A stretch of 64,000 bases of DNA. It comes from Streptacidiphilus sp. 4-A2 (GTDB lineage: Bacteria > Actinomycetota > Actinomycetes > Streptomycetales > Streptomycetaceae). Below, piece after piece: positions 42,545 through 50,730 of the stretch (its first letter is position 1; each line of letters begins with the position of its first letter). The stretch lies in the NCBI GenBank assembly GCA_014284505.1, contig JAAFYY010000001.1, positions 8,357,845-8,421,844 of the forward strand, given 5' to 3'. Both the position numbers and the translations under genes were made by a program. Below the pieces are notes generated by a model. The model was not told where the DNA came from. It made no database searches and saw nothing but the letters and a program-made list of their open reading frames with translations.

Positions 42545-43318
42545 CTACTTACGGATGGTGTAGCCGCCGTCGACCGGGAGGGTGGCTCCGGTGACAAAGG
42601 ACGCCCGGTCGCTGCACAGCCAGGCCGCGGCCTGGGCCACCTCGTCCGGGCCGGCCGTACGCGGCTGGGGGGTGGCCGCGTGCAGCACCGCCTCGATGTC
42701 CGGCCGGATCGCCAGCCAGGCCTCGACCATCTCGGTCCTGGTGGTGCCCGGGGCGATCGCGTTGACCCGGATGCCCTGCGCGCCGTACTCGTTGGCCGCG
42801 GCCCGGGTGAGGCCGACCACCGCGTGTTTGGCGACCACATAGGGGGCCGCGACCGGGGTCGCCACCAGGCCGCCCACACTGCTGGTGTTGACGATGGCGC
42901 CGCCGCCGGTCCTGAGCATCGCGCTGATCTCGTGCCGCAGGCAGTACCAGACCCCGCGCAGGTTCACATCGAGGATGGTGTCGAAGACCTCGTCGGCCAT
43001 CAGATGCAGCGGGGTCTGCTCGGCCGCGTAGCCGGCGTTGTTGAAGGCCGCGTCGAGCCGGCCGTAGCGGCTCACCGCGGTGTCCACGGCGCGGGCGACA
43101 TCGGCCGACGAGGCCACATCGGTGACCGCGTAGCAGGCCTGGTGGCCCTTGCCGGTGATCTCGTCCACCAGGTCGGCGAGGTGCTGTTCGCGGCGGGCTG
43201 CCAGCACCACCGCTGCGCCCTCGGCGGCGAAGAGCCGGGCCGCGGCGGCGCCTATCCCGCTGCTCGCCCCGGTTATCAGCACGGTCTTTCCGGACAGGAG
43301 TTGCTGCTGTGCGGACAT
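42545..43318 (-). CDS. SDR-family oxidoreductase
   Basis: Intact, 257 residues. Cofactor motif T-G-A-S-S-G-I-G near residue 17, N-N-A-G near 91, catalytic Ser in N-T-S-S-V-G-G and Y-V-V-A-K about 13 residues later, and C-terminal L-P-V-D-G-G-Y-T. Classical SDR, substrate unknown. ATG at 43318 follows a G-rich ribosome site. Confidence 0.88.
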   Translation of the reverse strand: MSAQQQLLSGKTVLITGASSGIGAAAARLFAAEGAAVVLAARREQHLADLVDEITGKGHQACYAVTDVASSADVARAVDTAVSRYGRLDAAFNNAGYAAEQTPLHLMADEVFDTILDVNLRGVWYCLRHEISAMLRTGGGAIVNTSSVGGLVATPVAAPYVVAKHAVVGLTRAAANEYGAQGIRVNAIAPGTTRTEMVEAWLAIRPDIEAVLHAATPQPRTAGPDEVAQAAAWLCSDRASFVTGATLPVDGGYTIRK

Positions 43319-43508
43319 GGTGTCCCCCCTCGGTCTGGTCGGGACCGGGACCACGGGCGTCCCTGGCGATCCCCCTGCGACGAGCGGGAGTCTAGAACGC
43401 GGATGTGACATGCGGGACGGCTCGAAAGGTGCGGGGCCCGGGCGCCCGGGCCCCGCACCGGTCCAGGTCGGCTGCGGCTTCGACGCCGCGTCGGCCGACG
43501 GTGCGGGG

Positions 43509-44318
43509 TCAGCCGCGCTGGTTCGGCACCGAGGTGCCGCCGGGCTCGGTGAAGCCGGTGTCGGAGTTGGTCACGAAGAACTTCGGGCCGACGATGCCGG
43601 CCTTGGCCACCAGCGCCAGGTAGGCCTGGGCCGGGGTGTCGTTCTTGTGCGCGACGAACGCGGCCAGGCTGGTGAAGGTCTCCAGGAAGACGAACCGGGT
43701 CGGGTCGCTGCTGTCGGGGACGAAGAAGAAGCCGAGGGTGCCGGGCTCGCCGGTCAGCGACCCGTAGCCGTCGGCCTGGGCGATCTGGATGAAGTCGTTG
43801 CGCCACTCCGGCAGCACGTTGTCGAACTCGGCCACGACGGTGAACACCGAGCCGCCGTTGTCGGCCTTCTCGTACGCGGTCTTGCCAGCGGTGCTGGCGA
43901 CCAGCGACTGGTCGTGGATCTCGTAGTCGGGGGCGCTGACGCCGTGCCGGGCGGCCACCGCGCGGAAGGCACGCTCGAAGGCACCACGCTGGTGCGCCTC
44001 GTAGGCACGCTTGTTGGTGAAGGTCTCGGCGATGACCAGGCGGGTGGAGTCCTCCGGGTCCGGCACCACATAGAAGCCGAGGGTGCCGTGCTCGTGCTTC
44101 AGCGACTCGTAGGCGTCGTTCTGCGCGGCGCGGGTGACGGTCTTCAGCGCCGCGGCGGAGATGTTCTGGTACGAGGCGACGACCGTGTACTCGGAGGTCT
44201 TGACGTCACGGTCGGGCGCGATCGGACCGGCGGCGCCGTCGGCGGCCATGGCGGCCGGGGCGGCGGTCAGCAGTGCGGTGGCCAGGGCCAGCGGAGCGAG
44301 GATTCTACGGAGCTTCAT
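43509..44318 (-). CDS. Secreted protein with two ABM-like domains
   Basis: Intact, 269 residues. Signal peptide K-L-R-R-I-L-A-P-L-A-L-A-T-A-L-L ends at A-M-A-A (about residue 26). Two copies of an antibiotic-biosynthesis-monooxygenase-like ferredoxin fold follow: Y-T-V-V-A-S-Y ... G-T-L-G-F-Y-V-V-P-D and F-T-V-V-A-E-F ... G-T-L-G-F-F-F-V-P-D. Each has an E-T-F-T strand and a following helix that ends in H-(K/Q). Most ABM proteins are cytosolic single domains, so the exported tandem form is unusual. Function unknown; the neighbours are SDRs. Confidence 0.8.
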   Translation of the reverse strand: MKLRRILAPLALATALLTAAPAAMAADGAAGPIAPDRDVKTSEYTVVASYQNISAAALKTVTRAAQNDAYESLKHEHGTLGFYVVPDPEDSTRLVIAETFTNKRAYEAHQRGAFERAFRAVAARHGVSAPDYEIHDQSLVASTAGKTAYEKADNGGSVFTVVAEFDNVLPEWRNDFIQIAQADGYGSLTGEPGTLGFFFVPDSSDPTRFVFLETFTSLAAFVAHKNDTPAQAYLALVAKAGIVGPKFFVTNSDTGFTEPGGTSVPNQRG

Positions 44319-44348
44319 GGTCGTTCTCCATTCGACTGTGCGGTGTTT

Positions 44349-44367
44349 CCGACCGTTCGACGGTCGG
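44349..44367. promoter_or_regulatory. Palindromic operator candidate
   Basis: CCGACCGT-TCG-ACGGTCGG, perfect 8-bp arms, 31 bp upstream of the secreted ABM start and downstream of the SDR gene. Size and symmetry match a TetR-type operator. Confidence 0.5.
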
Positions 44368-44426
44368 TCAACTGGGCGGAAGCGGCGGACTGCGGTGGGG
44401 GTGGGTGGTGCCGATCGGCTGCCCGG

Positions 44427-45185
44427 TCACACCTGCTGGGTGGGCAGCACGACGATCTGGGAGAGGTTGACGTGCCGGGGCTGCGCCACGGCGAACCCGA
44501 CCACCTCGGCGATGTCGCGGTCGGAGAGCACATCGATGGACTTGATCAGCCCGGTCAGCCACTCGGAGGAGGCCGGGTCGTCCAGGTGCTCCATCAACTC
44601 GGTGTCCACAACCCCGGGTTCGAGGTTGGTGAAGCGGACTCCGCGGGGGCCGAACTCGGTGCGCAGATTGCGGGCCAGATGGCTCACCGCGGCCTTGGTC
44701 GCGCAGTAGACCGCGAAGTTGGGCGCCATGATCTGCGCCCCGAGCGAGGAGACGGTGACCACGTCCGCGGCCCGGCCGAGCCGGGCGGCCTCCAGCAGCT
44801 GTGGAGTGAAGGCGTGGACGGTCCGGATCAGACCGGTGAGGTTGGTGTCGATCATGCGCTCCCACTCCTGGGTGCGCCCGGACTCGAACGGCGAGGTGAG
44901 CATCGCCCCGGCGCCGGTGACCACCAGGTCCACCGTCCCGAGCCGGCCGCTGACCGTGTCCGCGGCGGCGGCCAGGTCGTCGGGCCCGGTCACGTCGGCG
45001 ACCACCGCGAGCGCCTCGCCGCCGGCGGCGGTGATCTCGGCGGCCAGCTCGTCCAGCCGCTGCCGCCGCCGGGCCAGCAGGGCGACCTTCGCCCCGCGTT
45101 CGGCCAGCAGTCGCGCGGTGGCCGCTCCGATGCCGCTGGCGGCGCCGGTTACCACGGCCACACGGCCGTCCAGGAGTCCTGACAT
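44427..45185 (-). CDS. SDR-family oxidoreductase
   Basis: Intact, about 252 residues. V-T-G-A-A-S-G-I-G near residue 14; Ser in V-T-V-S-S-L-G-A; Y-C-A-T-K catalytic pair; P-G-V-V-D-T-E-L after it. N-A-G is replaced by T-G-A-G. ATG at 45185 follows GAGGA by 5 bases; an upstream in-frame start at 45200 is less well placed. It is in a same-strand series with the aldo/keto reductase gene and probably shares its promoter at 46336-46588. Confidence 0.87.
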   Translation of the reverse strand: MSGLLDGRVAVVTGAASGIGAATARLLAERGAKVALLARRRQRLDELAAEITAAGGEALAVVADVTGPDDLAAAADTVSGRLGTVDLVVTGAGAMLTSPFESGRTQEWERMIDTNLTGLIRTVHAFTPQLLEAARLGRAADVVTVSSLGAQIMAPNFAVYCATKAAVSHLARNLRTEFGPRGVRFTNLEPGVVDTELMEHLDDPASSEWLTGLIKSIDVLSDRDIAEVVGFAVAQPRHVNLSQIVVLPTQQV

Positions 45186-45264
45186 GGAAGTCCTCGTCAA
45201 TCTCGGTTCGGTCTGATCCGGTTGCCCGGCCGGGTGGGCCCGGCCGGTGGGTGGGGCGGGGGCG

Positions 45265-46335
45265 TCAGGCGGGGTAGATGTCGCCCGGCAGCTTGCGGTC
45301 GGCGCCCACGGTCGAGATGTGCCAGTAGGGGTAGGGCACCGGGGCCTGGCTGACCTTGTCGAGGCTGCGCACCTCGTCCTCGGTCAGCTCCCAGGACATG
45401 GCCTTGATGTTGTCCTCCAGCTGGTGCGCCTTGGTGGCGCCGATCACCGCGGAGGTGATGCCGGGCTTGGCCAGCACCCAGTTGATCGCCACCTGCGCCA
45501 CGGTCGCGCCGCGCAGCTCGGCGATCCGCTGCATCTCGTCGACGATGTCGTAGGCCTGCTCCTCGTCGGTGAGCGGCGCGGACTCGGCCGGGGTCGCCTC
45601 GGAGAGCCGGCTGCCGTTCGGACGGCCCTCGCCGCGGCGGTACTTGCCGGTCAGGAAGCCGCCGGCGAGCGGGCTCCAGGCGGTGATGGCGACCTTCTGG
45701 TCCACCGCCAGCGGGACGATCTCCCACTCCAGGTCGCGGGCCGCCAGGTTGTAGTAGCCCTGGTAGCAGACGAAGCGGCTGAGGTTGCGCCGCTCGGAGA
45801 CCGACAGCGCCTTCATCAGCTGCCAGGCCGCGAAGTTGGACACGCCGATGTAGCGGATCTTCCCCGCGCGGATCAGGTCGTCCAGTACCCGCAGCGTCTC
45901 GTCCAGCGAGGTCCGCGGGTCGAAGCCGTGGATGTGGTAGAGGTCGATGTAGTCCGTGCGGAGCCGGCGCAGGCTCGCCTCCACGGCCTCGTAGAGGTGG
46001 TGGCGGGTGGCGCCGAAGTCGTTGGGGCCGTCCCCGTTGACCCGCCAGCGGCCCTTGGTGCCGATGATGACCCGGTCGCGGACCTTGTTCAGGGTCTGCC
46101 CGAAGAACTCCTCGCCGGTGCCGTTCTTGTAGACGTCGGCGGTGTCGAAGAAGTTGATGCCGGAGTCGAGTGCGATGTCCATCAGCCGGCGCACGTCGTT
46201 GTCGGCGACGGTGCCGAACTCGGACCAGTTGCGGTCCGGTGCGCCGAGGAAGGAGGCCCCTCCGCCGAAGGTCATCGCGCCGAAGCAGAGCTCCGAGACG
46301 GCCAGGCCGGTGTCGCCGAGATAGCGGTAGCGCAT
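45265..46335 (-). CDS. Aldo/keto reductase
   Basis: Intact, 356 residues. AKR tetrad visible: Asp and Tyr in F-F-D-T-A-D-V-Y, Lys in I-I-G-T-K-G-R, His in Y-H-I-H-G-F-D. The C-terminal NADPH-binding region (V-I-G-A-T-K) is present. ATG at 46335 follows AGGAGA. Divergent from the ABM gene across a 253-bp region with a long direct repeat, so it may be co-regulated with it. Confidence 0.9.
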   Translation of the reverse strand: MRYRYLGDTGLAVSELCFGAMTFGGGASFLGAPDRNWSEFGTVADNDVRRLMDIALDSGINFFDTADVYKNGTGEEFFGQTLNKVRDRVIIGTKGRWRVNGDGPNDFGATRHHLYEAVEASLRRLRTDYIDLYHIHGFDPRTSLDETLRVLDDLIRAGKIRYIGVSNFAAWQLMKALSVSERRNLSRFVCYQGYYNLAARDLEWEIVPLAVDQKVAITAWSPLAGGFLTGKYRRGEGRPNGSRLSEATPAESAPLTDEEQAYDIVDEMQRIAELRGATVAQVAINWVLAKPGITSAVIGATKAHQLEDNIKAMSWELTEDEVRSLDKVSQAPVPYPYWHISTVGADRKLPGDIYPA

Positions 46336-46436
46336 CGCCAGTTTTCTCCTTGTCAGTGACGGCCGGACACGGGGGATGGGGCGGATCCCGCCCGGCCGGT
46401 CAGCAGTGGTCCGACCTCCATACGATCCTGAATGAC

Positions 46437-46522
46437 CATAAGAGATCGAATGGTTGACCGTCAAGGCCGGACCGCGAGCGGGTCCGGACCGTGAAGCCGT
46501 ACTGACATAAGAGATCGAACGG
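46437..46522. promoter_or_regulatory. Direct-repeat operator pair in divergent promoter
   Basis: CATAAGAGATCGAATGG (46437-46453) recurs as CATAAGAGATCGAACGG (46506-46522), 16 of 17 identical, 69 bp apart. A palindrome TTGAC-C-GTCAA (46454-46464) abuts the first copy. Located between divergent AKR and ABM genes; likely regulator sites, the nearby MarR protein being a candidate. Confidence 0.6.
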
Positions 46523-46588
46523 TGCTATGGTCCGGAAGGTAGGTCAAACCATTGACGCCGTGGCGTCTGTCCCGAGGAGAACCGGGCT

Positions 46589-46909
46589 GTGAGTGTCGTG
46601 ACTGTCGTCGGCCGGGCAACGGCCAAGCCGGGCAGGAGGGATGACCTGGAGCGACTGCTGCGCTCGGTGATCGTCCCCACCCATGCCGAGGAGGAGTGCC
46701 TGCACTACTCCATCCACCAGGGGGACGTCGACCCGGACAGCTTCGTCGCGGTCGAGCAGTGGCCCAGCCAGGAGGCCCTGGAGCGGCACCTGGGCACCCC
46801 GCACCTCAAGCAGCTCGCCGAGCTGGTCGACGAACTGCTGCTGGAGCCGCTGGACCTGCGCACCTTCGTCCAGCTGCGCGAGGGCGACTCCGCCAAGGGG
46901 GAGCTGTGA
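46589..46909 (+). CDS. ABM-domain monooxygenase-like protein
   Basis: Intact, 106 residues, single ferredoxin-like ABM/YgiN domain: V-V-T-V-V-G-R-A-T-A-K-P-G, C-L-H-Y-S-I-H-Q, F-V-A-V-E-Q-W-P, and H-L-G-T-P-H. Such proteins oxidise polyphenols or quinols, or degrade reactive carbonyls, without cofactors. GTG at 46589 follows GAGGAGA. Its stop overlaps the next gene's start (GTGA), so the two are coupled. Confidence 0.85.
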   Translation: MSVVTVVGRATAKPGRRDDLERLLRSVIVPTHAEEECLHYSIHQGDVDPDSFVAVEQWPSQEALERHLGTPHLKQLAELVDELLLEPLDLRTFVQLREGDSAKGEL

Positions 46910-47796
46910 GCGCCCCGGTGGTGGCGGTCCTCGGGACCGGGATCATGGGCGCGGGCATGGCCCGCAGCCTGCGCCGGGCGGGCCTGGAGGTCCGGGTCTG
47001 GAACAGGAGCCAGGACAAGGCCGCCGCGCTCGCCGAGTCGGGCGCCACCGTGGCGGCGACCCCGGCCGAGGCGGTCGGCGGCGCCGATGTCATCATCACC
47101 ATGCTCACCGACGGACCGGCCGTGCTGGCCGCACTGACCGCCGCGGCCGGTGGACTGACGGACGGTCAGGTCTGGTTGCAGACCTCGACCGTGGGCGTCG
47201 CCGCCGCCACCGAGCTGGCCGCGTTCGCCGGGGCCAACGGCCTCGACCTGGTGGACGCCCCGGTGCTGGGTACCCGCCAGCCCGCCGAGACCGGCCAGCT
47301 GCTGGTCTTCGCCGCCGGGTCGGACCGGGCCAGGGAGAAGGCGGCCGAGGTGCTGGACGCCGTCGCCGCGCGCACCGTCTGGCTCGACCAGGACCCGGCC
47401 TCCGCCGCCGCCACCCGGCTCAAGCTGGTCGTCAACAGCTGGGTGCTGGCCACGGTCACCGCCGCGGCCGAGGCCATCTCGCTGGCCGAGGGCCTGGGCC
47501 TGGACAAGCGGATCTTCGCCGACACCATCGCCGGCGGCGGGCTCGACAGCCCCTACCTCCAGGCGAAGGCCGGGGCGATCGCGAATGGCGACTTCAGCCC
47601 CAACTTCGGCCTGGCCACCGCCGCCAAGGACGCCCGGCTGATCCTCGGCGACGCGGAGCAGGCAGGGGTGCGGATGGACATGCTCGCGGCCGTCGCCGAG
47701 CGGTTCCAGCGCGCCATCAAGGAGGGCCACGGCGACAAGGACATGGCCGCCACCTACCTCGTCGCCACCACCGAATCCGACCGCCGGGACAGCTGA
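46906..47796 (+). CDS. NAD(P)-dependent beta-hydroxyacid dehydrogenase family protein
   Basis: Intact, 296 residues. N-terminal V-L-G-T-G-I-M-G-A-G-M-A dinucleotide motif, L-V-D-A-P-V-L-G substrate loop, catalytic lysine in T-R-L-K-L-V-V-N-S, and C-terminal K-D-A-R-L-I. Member of the 3-hydroxyisobutyrate/6-phosphogluconate dehydrogenase superfamily; imine reductases also belong here, so the substrate is open. Coupled to the upstream ABM gene. Confidence 0.87.
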   Translation: MSAPVVAVLGTGIMGAGMARSLRRAGLEVRVWNRSQDKAAALAESGATVAATPAEAVGGADVIITMLTDGPAVLAALTAAAGGLTDGQVWLQTSTVGVAAATELAAFAGANGLDLVDAPVLGTRQPAETGQLLVFAAGSDRAREKAAEVLDAVAARTVWLDQDPASAAATRLKLVVNSWVLATVTAAAEAISLAEGLGLDKRIFADTIAGGGLDSPYLQAKAGAIANGDFSPNFGLATAAKDARLILGDAEQAGVRMDMLAAVAERFQRAIKEGHGDKDMAATYLVATTESDRRDS

Positions 47797-47829
47797 GCTC
47801 CCGTCCCGGCCAGGCAAAGGACACACACC

Positions 47830-48740
47830 ATGCGCGCCATAGTCAACACACCGGCCACCGGGGGCGTCGCCTTCCGCGAGGTGGCTGCGCCCGAGCCGGC
47901 TCCCGGCGAGGTGCTGATCGACATCAGGGCGGTCTCGGTCAACCGCGGCGAGATCCTCAACCTGCCCGGCAACCCCGAGGGCTGGCGTCCCGGCTGGGAC
48001 GTCGCCGGGGTGGTCGCCCGGAGCGCCGGGGAATTCACCGCCGGACAGCGGGTGGTCGCGCTCTCGCTGGCGGACGGCAGCTGGGCCGAGCAGATCGCGG
48101 TGCCGGCCGAGGCGGTCGCCGCGCTGCCGGACGCGGTCGGCTTCGCCGAGGCGGCCACCCTGCCGGTGGCCGCGCTCACCGCGCTGCGCCTGGTCCGCGC
48201 CTCCGGTTCGCTGCTGGGCCGCCGGGTGCTGGTCGTCGGCGCGGCCGGCGGCGTCGGCCGGATCCTGGTCCAGCTGGCGGCCGCGGCCGGGGCCCGGGTC
48301 ACCGCGGTGGCCCGCAACGCCGAGCGGGCCAAGGGCCTGGACGCGCTGGGCGCGGCCGAGGTGGTCACCGACGCGGCGGCCGCCGAGGGCCCGTTCGACG
48401 CGGTGTACGAGTCGGCCGGGGCGAGTCGCTGACGGCGGCGCTGGGCCTGGTCGCTCCCGGCGGCACGGTCTTCAGCTACGGCAACTCCTCCGGCGAGCCC
48501 ACCCCGGTCTCGTTCTTCCAGTTCTTCGGCGGACACGAGCAGGCGGTGCTGCGGCACTTCGTCTTTGTCACCGGGGAGCCGGCCGGTGCCGATCTGGCGG
48601 CGCTGGCCCAGCTGGTCGCCGACGGGCGGCTGTCGGTGGAGATCTCCCAGCAGCGGGAGTGGGAACAGGTGAACGAGGTACTGACGGCGGTCCGCGACCG
48701 CCAGGTGCAAGCCGGCAAGGCCGTGCTCATCGTCGGCTGA
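47830..48740 (+). CDS. Zinc-binding-type (MDR) quinone oxidoreductase (one frameshift)
   Basis: MDR fold: GroES-like N-domain (E-V-L-I-D-I-R-A-V-S-V-N-R-G-E) and Rossmann motif V-V-G-A-A-G-G-V-G near residue 140. No structural zinc cysteines are seen, so it is a quinone-oxidoreductase type. One G is missing at about 48424 (Y-E-S-A-G-G-E-S-L). Corrected length is about 303 residues. ATG at 47830 follows AAAGGA. It runs with the ABM and dehydrogenase genes. Confidence 0.87.
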
Positions 48741-48933
48741 CCCTGTGGACGCCCGAGGCGGGCCCGCGTGTCGACCCCACCGGTCGGCGTGGCGGGCCCG
48801 CCGCATAGGTGTGGCCGGGCCGGACAAGACGGAATTCGGGGACGGAAAAGTGGGCGGGCGCCGGTGCATGCCGGTACTCGCGCACAAGGGTTCAGAGAAT
48901 AATAAGACACCTGATATACAGGGAAGTATGAGC

Positions 48934-49371
48934 ATGTCTATCGACCAGCGGCTTGGACACCACCTGAAGCGCGCGGAACAGGAACTCATCGCGGCCAAGC
49001 ACGCGGCGCTCCGCCCGTTCAAGCTGAGCACCCCGCAGTACACCGTGCTGCTGGTGCTCTGGGAGGAACCCGGCCTGTCCGGGGCCGGGCTCGCCCGCAG
49101 GTGCCTGGTGACGCCGCAGACCATGTCGTCGGTGCTGGGCACCCTGGAGGGGCGGGGGCTGGTCGAGCGCAAGCCCCACCCGATCCACCACCACATCCTG
49201 GAGGCCCGGCTGACCCGCAGCGGCCGCGCGCTGCTGACCAAGGCGGACGTCCCGGCGATGGCGGTGGAGCAGGCGCTGGACGCGGAGTTCAGCGCGGCGG
49301 AGCGCGAGCAGCTGGTCGGGCTGCTGGCCCGGTGCACCACCGCGCTGGCCAAGGTGCAGACGGAGGGCTGA
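48934..49371 (+). CDS. MarR-family regulator
   Basis: Intact, about 145 residues. Winged helix: L-S-T-P-Q-Y-T-V-L-L-V-L, L-S-G-A-G-L-A-R-R-C-L-V-T-P-Q-T-M-S-S-V-L (recognition helix) and wing with H-H-H. ATG at 48934 is 7 bases after GGGAAG; an ATG at 48928 overlaps that site and is less likely. The upstream 48890-48925 is AT-rich with a TATACA -10-like box. Likely controller of the adjacent redox genes. Confidence 0.88.
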   Translation: MSIDQRLGHHLKRAEQELIAAKHAALRPFKLSTPQYTVLLVLWEEPGLSGAGLARRCLVTPQTMSSVLGTLEGRGLVERKPHPIHHHILEARLTRSGRALLTKADVPAMAVEQALDAEFSAAEREQLVGLLARCTTALAKVQTEG

Positions 49372-49426
49372 CCCGCGGGCCCCTCCCGCGCGACGGAAGG
49401 GACCCGGCGGACACTCCGGAACCGGC

Positions 49427-49516
49427 GGTGCAAAGGCTTTCGGTGCAAAGGCTGTCGATTCAAAGGCTGCCGCTTCAAAAGGCCGGCGGTTCCAGGGTTG
49501 GCGGTTCCAGGGTTGG
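49427..49516. repeat. Continuous 15-bp-period array (6 units)
   Basis: Four GGTGCAAAGGCTGTC-like units (49427, 49442, 49457, 49472) pass directly into two identical CGGTTCCAGGGTTGG units (49487, 49502) in the same 15-bp phase. It lies between convergent marR and afsA-like genes. Confidence 0.85.
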
Positions 49517-49542
49517 CGGTCGGAAACCGACCGGTCTGCCGG

Positions 49543-50460
49543 TCAGCCGGTGGAGCGGACCAGCAGCCGCCCCTCGGCCACGGTCGCACCGTTCTGTTCC
49601 AGCAGCACCCGCACCGGGGTGCCGTCCAGCGTGGCCCGGCCCTTCTCGGCCCGCACCAGGCAGGGCCGGTCGAACTCCGCGTACTTCTCGAACCGCGAGT
49701 CCAGTGCGGTCACCAGCAGCTCCGGCCAGCCGGTGGTCAGGCACGCGGCCTGCCGCATCGCCTCGACCAGGACCATCCCGGGCAGATGATCCACCTGGTG
49801 GTCGAAGAGCACCGGATGGCCGGTCTCCGAGCGGACCATCCAGGTGTGGATGTCGCCGGTGGGCGAGCACCACGTCCGCAAGCCGGTTCCGGCCGACCAG
49901 CGGCGGCGGACCGGCAGCGGGGGCCGGCTGTCCGGCACCGCACCGATCCGCTCCCCGCGCAGCCGCCGGTAGGCCGCGGCCGACGCGCAGCCGAGCACGC
50001 CGTTGCCGGTGCCCAGAGGGCGGCCGTCGCGCATCACATGCACATGGATCCGCATCGCGCTGATGGTGGGCCCGCGTCGGCGGAGTTCCCCGGCGGTGAC
50101 CATCAGCGAGAGTTCGGCCGGCCTGCCGTTGCAGGCCAGCGCGTGCGGGTCCACTTCGAAGGTCAGGTCGCCCATCATGAACTGGGTGCCGAGCGGTACG
50201 CCGAATGCACTGTGGGCGATGAGCAGCCCGGCCTGACGAATTGTTTCTGCCATAAGTACGGGGTCGTGCCAGCGTTCGGCGATCGGCGGATAGAAGCTGT
50301 GCCCGCGCGGCCATTGCGCACCCAGGGTGAAGTCCAGCTCGCTGACGGAGCGCCAGTCTGTCAACAGGACTTCGGACACGGCTGATCGGTGTACCAGGGC
50401 GCGGTCAACTGTGCGATCGAACAGCACCATGGCGGGCGATGATTCCAGTAGCTGTGCCAC
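49543..50460 (-). CDS. AfsA-family gamma-butyrolactone synthase (compensating frameshifts)
   Basis: AfsA enzymes condense a beta-ketoacyl thioester with dihydroxyacetone phosphate, the key step to A-factor-type signals. Two AfsA hotdog domains: V-D-R-A-L-V-H-R ... H-S-F-Y and F-D-H-Q-V-D-H-L-P-G-M-V-L-V-E-A-M-R-Q-A-A. A 25-residue stretch near 49865-49900 is out of frame (V-G-R-N-R-L-A-D-V-V-L is read in the neighbouring frame). About 305 residues, typical. GTG at 50460 follows GGGGGGAG; the upstream GTG at 50502 lacks a ribosome site. An operator-like sequence is 48 bp upstream. Confidence 0.88.
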   Translation of the reverse strand: MAQLLESSPAMVLFDRTVDRALVHRSAVSEVLLTDWRSVSELDFTLGAQWPRGHSFYPPIAERWHDPVLMAETIRQAGLLIAHSAFGVPLGTQFMMGDLTFEVDPHALACNGRPAELSLMVTAGELRRRGPTISAMRIHVHVMRDGRPLGTGNGVLGCASAAAYRRLRGERIGAVPDSRPPLPVRRRWSAGTGLRTWCSPTGDIHTWMVRSETGHPVLFDHQVDHLPGMVLVEAMRQAACLTTGWPELLVTALDSRFEKYAEFDRPCLVRAEKGRATLDGTPVRVLLEQNGATVAEGRLLVRSTG

Positions 50461-50507
50461 TTCGCTTGCTCCCCCCTTAGAGCGGTCGAAAAGACAAGCC
50501 ACATCCT

Positions 50508-50525
50508 ACAGACTGTCCGGTTTGT
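50508..50525. promoter_or_regulatory. ARE-like operator upstream of afsA-like gene 1
   Basis: ACAGACTG-TC-CGGTTTGT: 8-bp arms, 6 of 8 complementary. The right half CGGTTTGT matches the half-site recognised by ArpA/ScbR-type receptors. A further half-site ACAAACC lies near 50605. Confidence 0.55.
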
Positions 50526-50671
50526 TTTTAAGGGCTGCCAGACCTCAACTACGACTTTTTACAGGATTTTCGCTGCCGTCGACCAGTTTTCACGATGCGG
50601 GAAAACAAACCACGGCGTCCGTGACCGGTAGCGGATGGGTGGTCTACACAGGGTTGCGGGGGCACGGGAAA

Positions 50672-50710
50672 GGGCCCCTCCGACCGGATCGCGCTGCGGT
50701 CGGAGGGCCC
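50672..50710 (-). terminator. Terminator of the KAS III operon
   Basis: CGGTCGGAGGGCCC (50697-50710) pairs with 50672-50686 with one bulged base; TTT follows on the - strand. Confidence 0.7.
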
Positions 50711-50730
50711 CGGCGTGTTCCCGGTGCGGC

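Noticed and set aside
47754..49589. A 611-residue - strand frame with pentapeptide repeats (N-P-G-T-A, L-H-R-K-P)
   Set aside because: It runs antisense through the MDR and marR genes; the repeats only reflect the 15-bp DNA array at 49427-49516.
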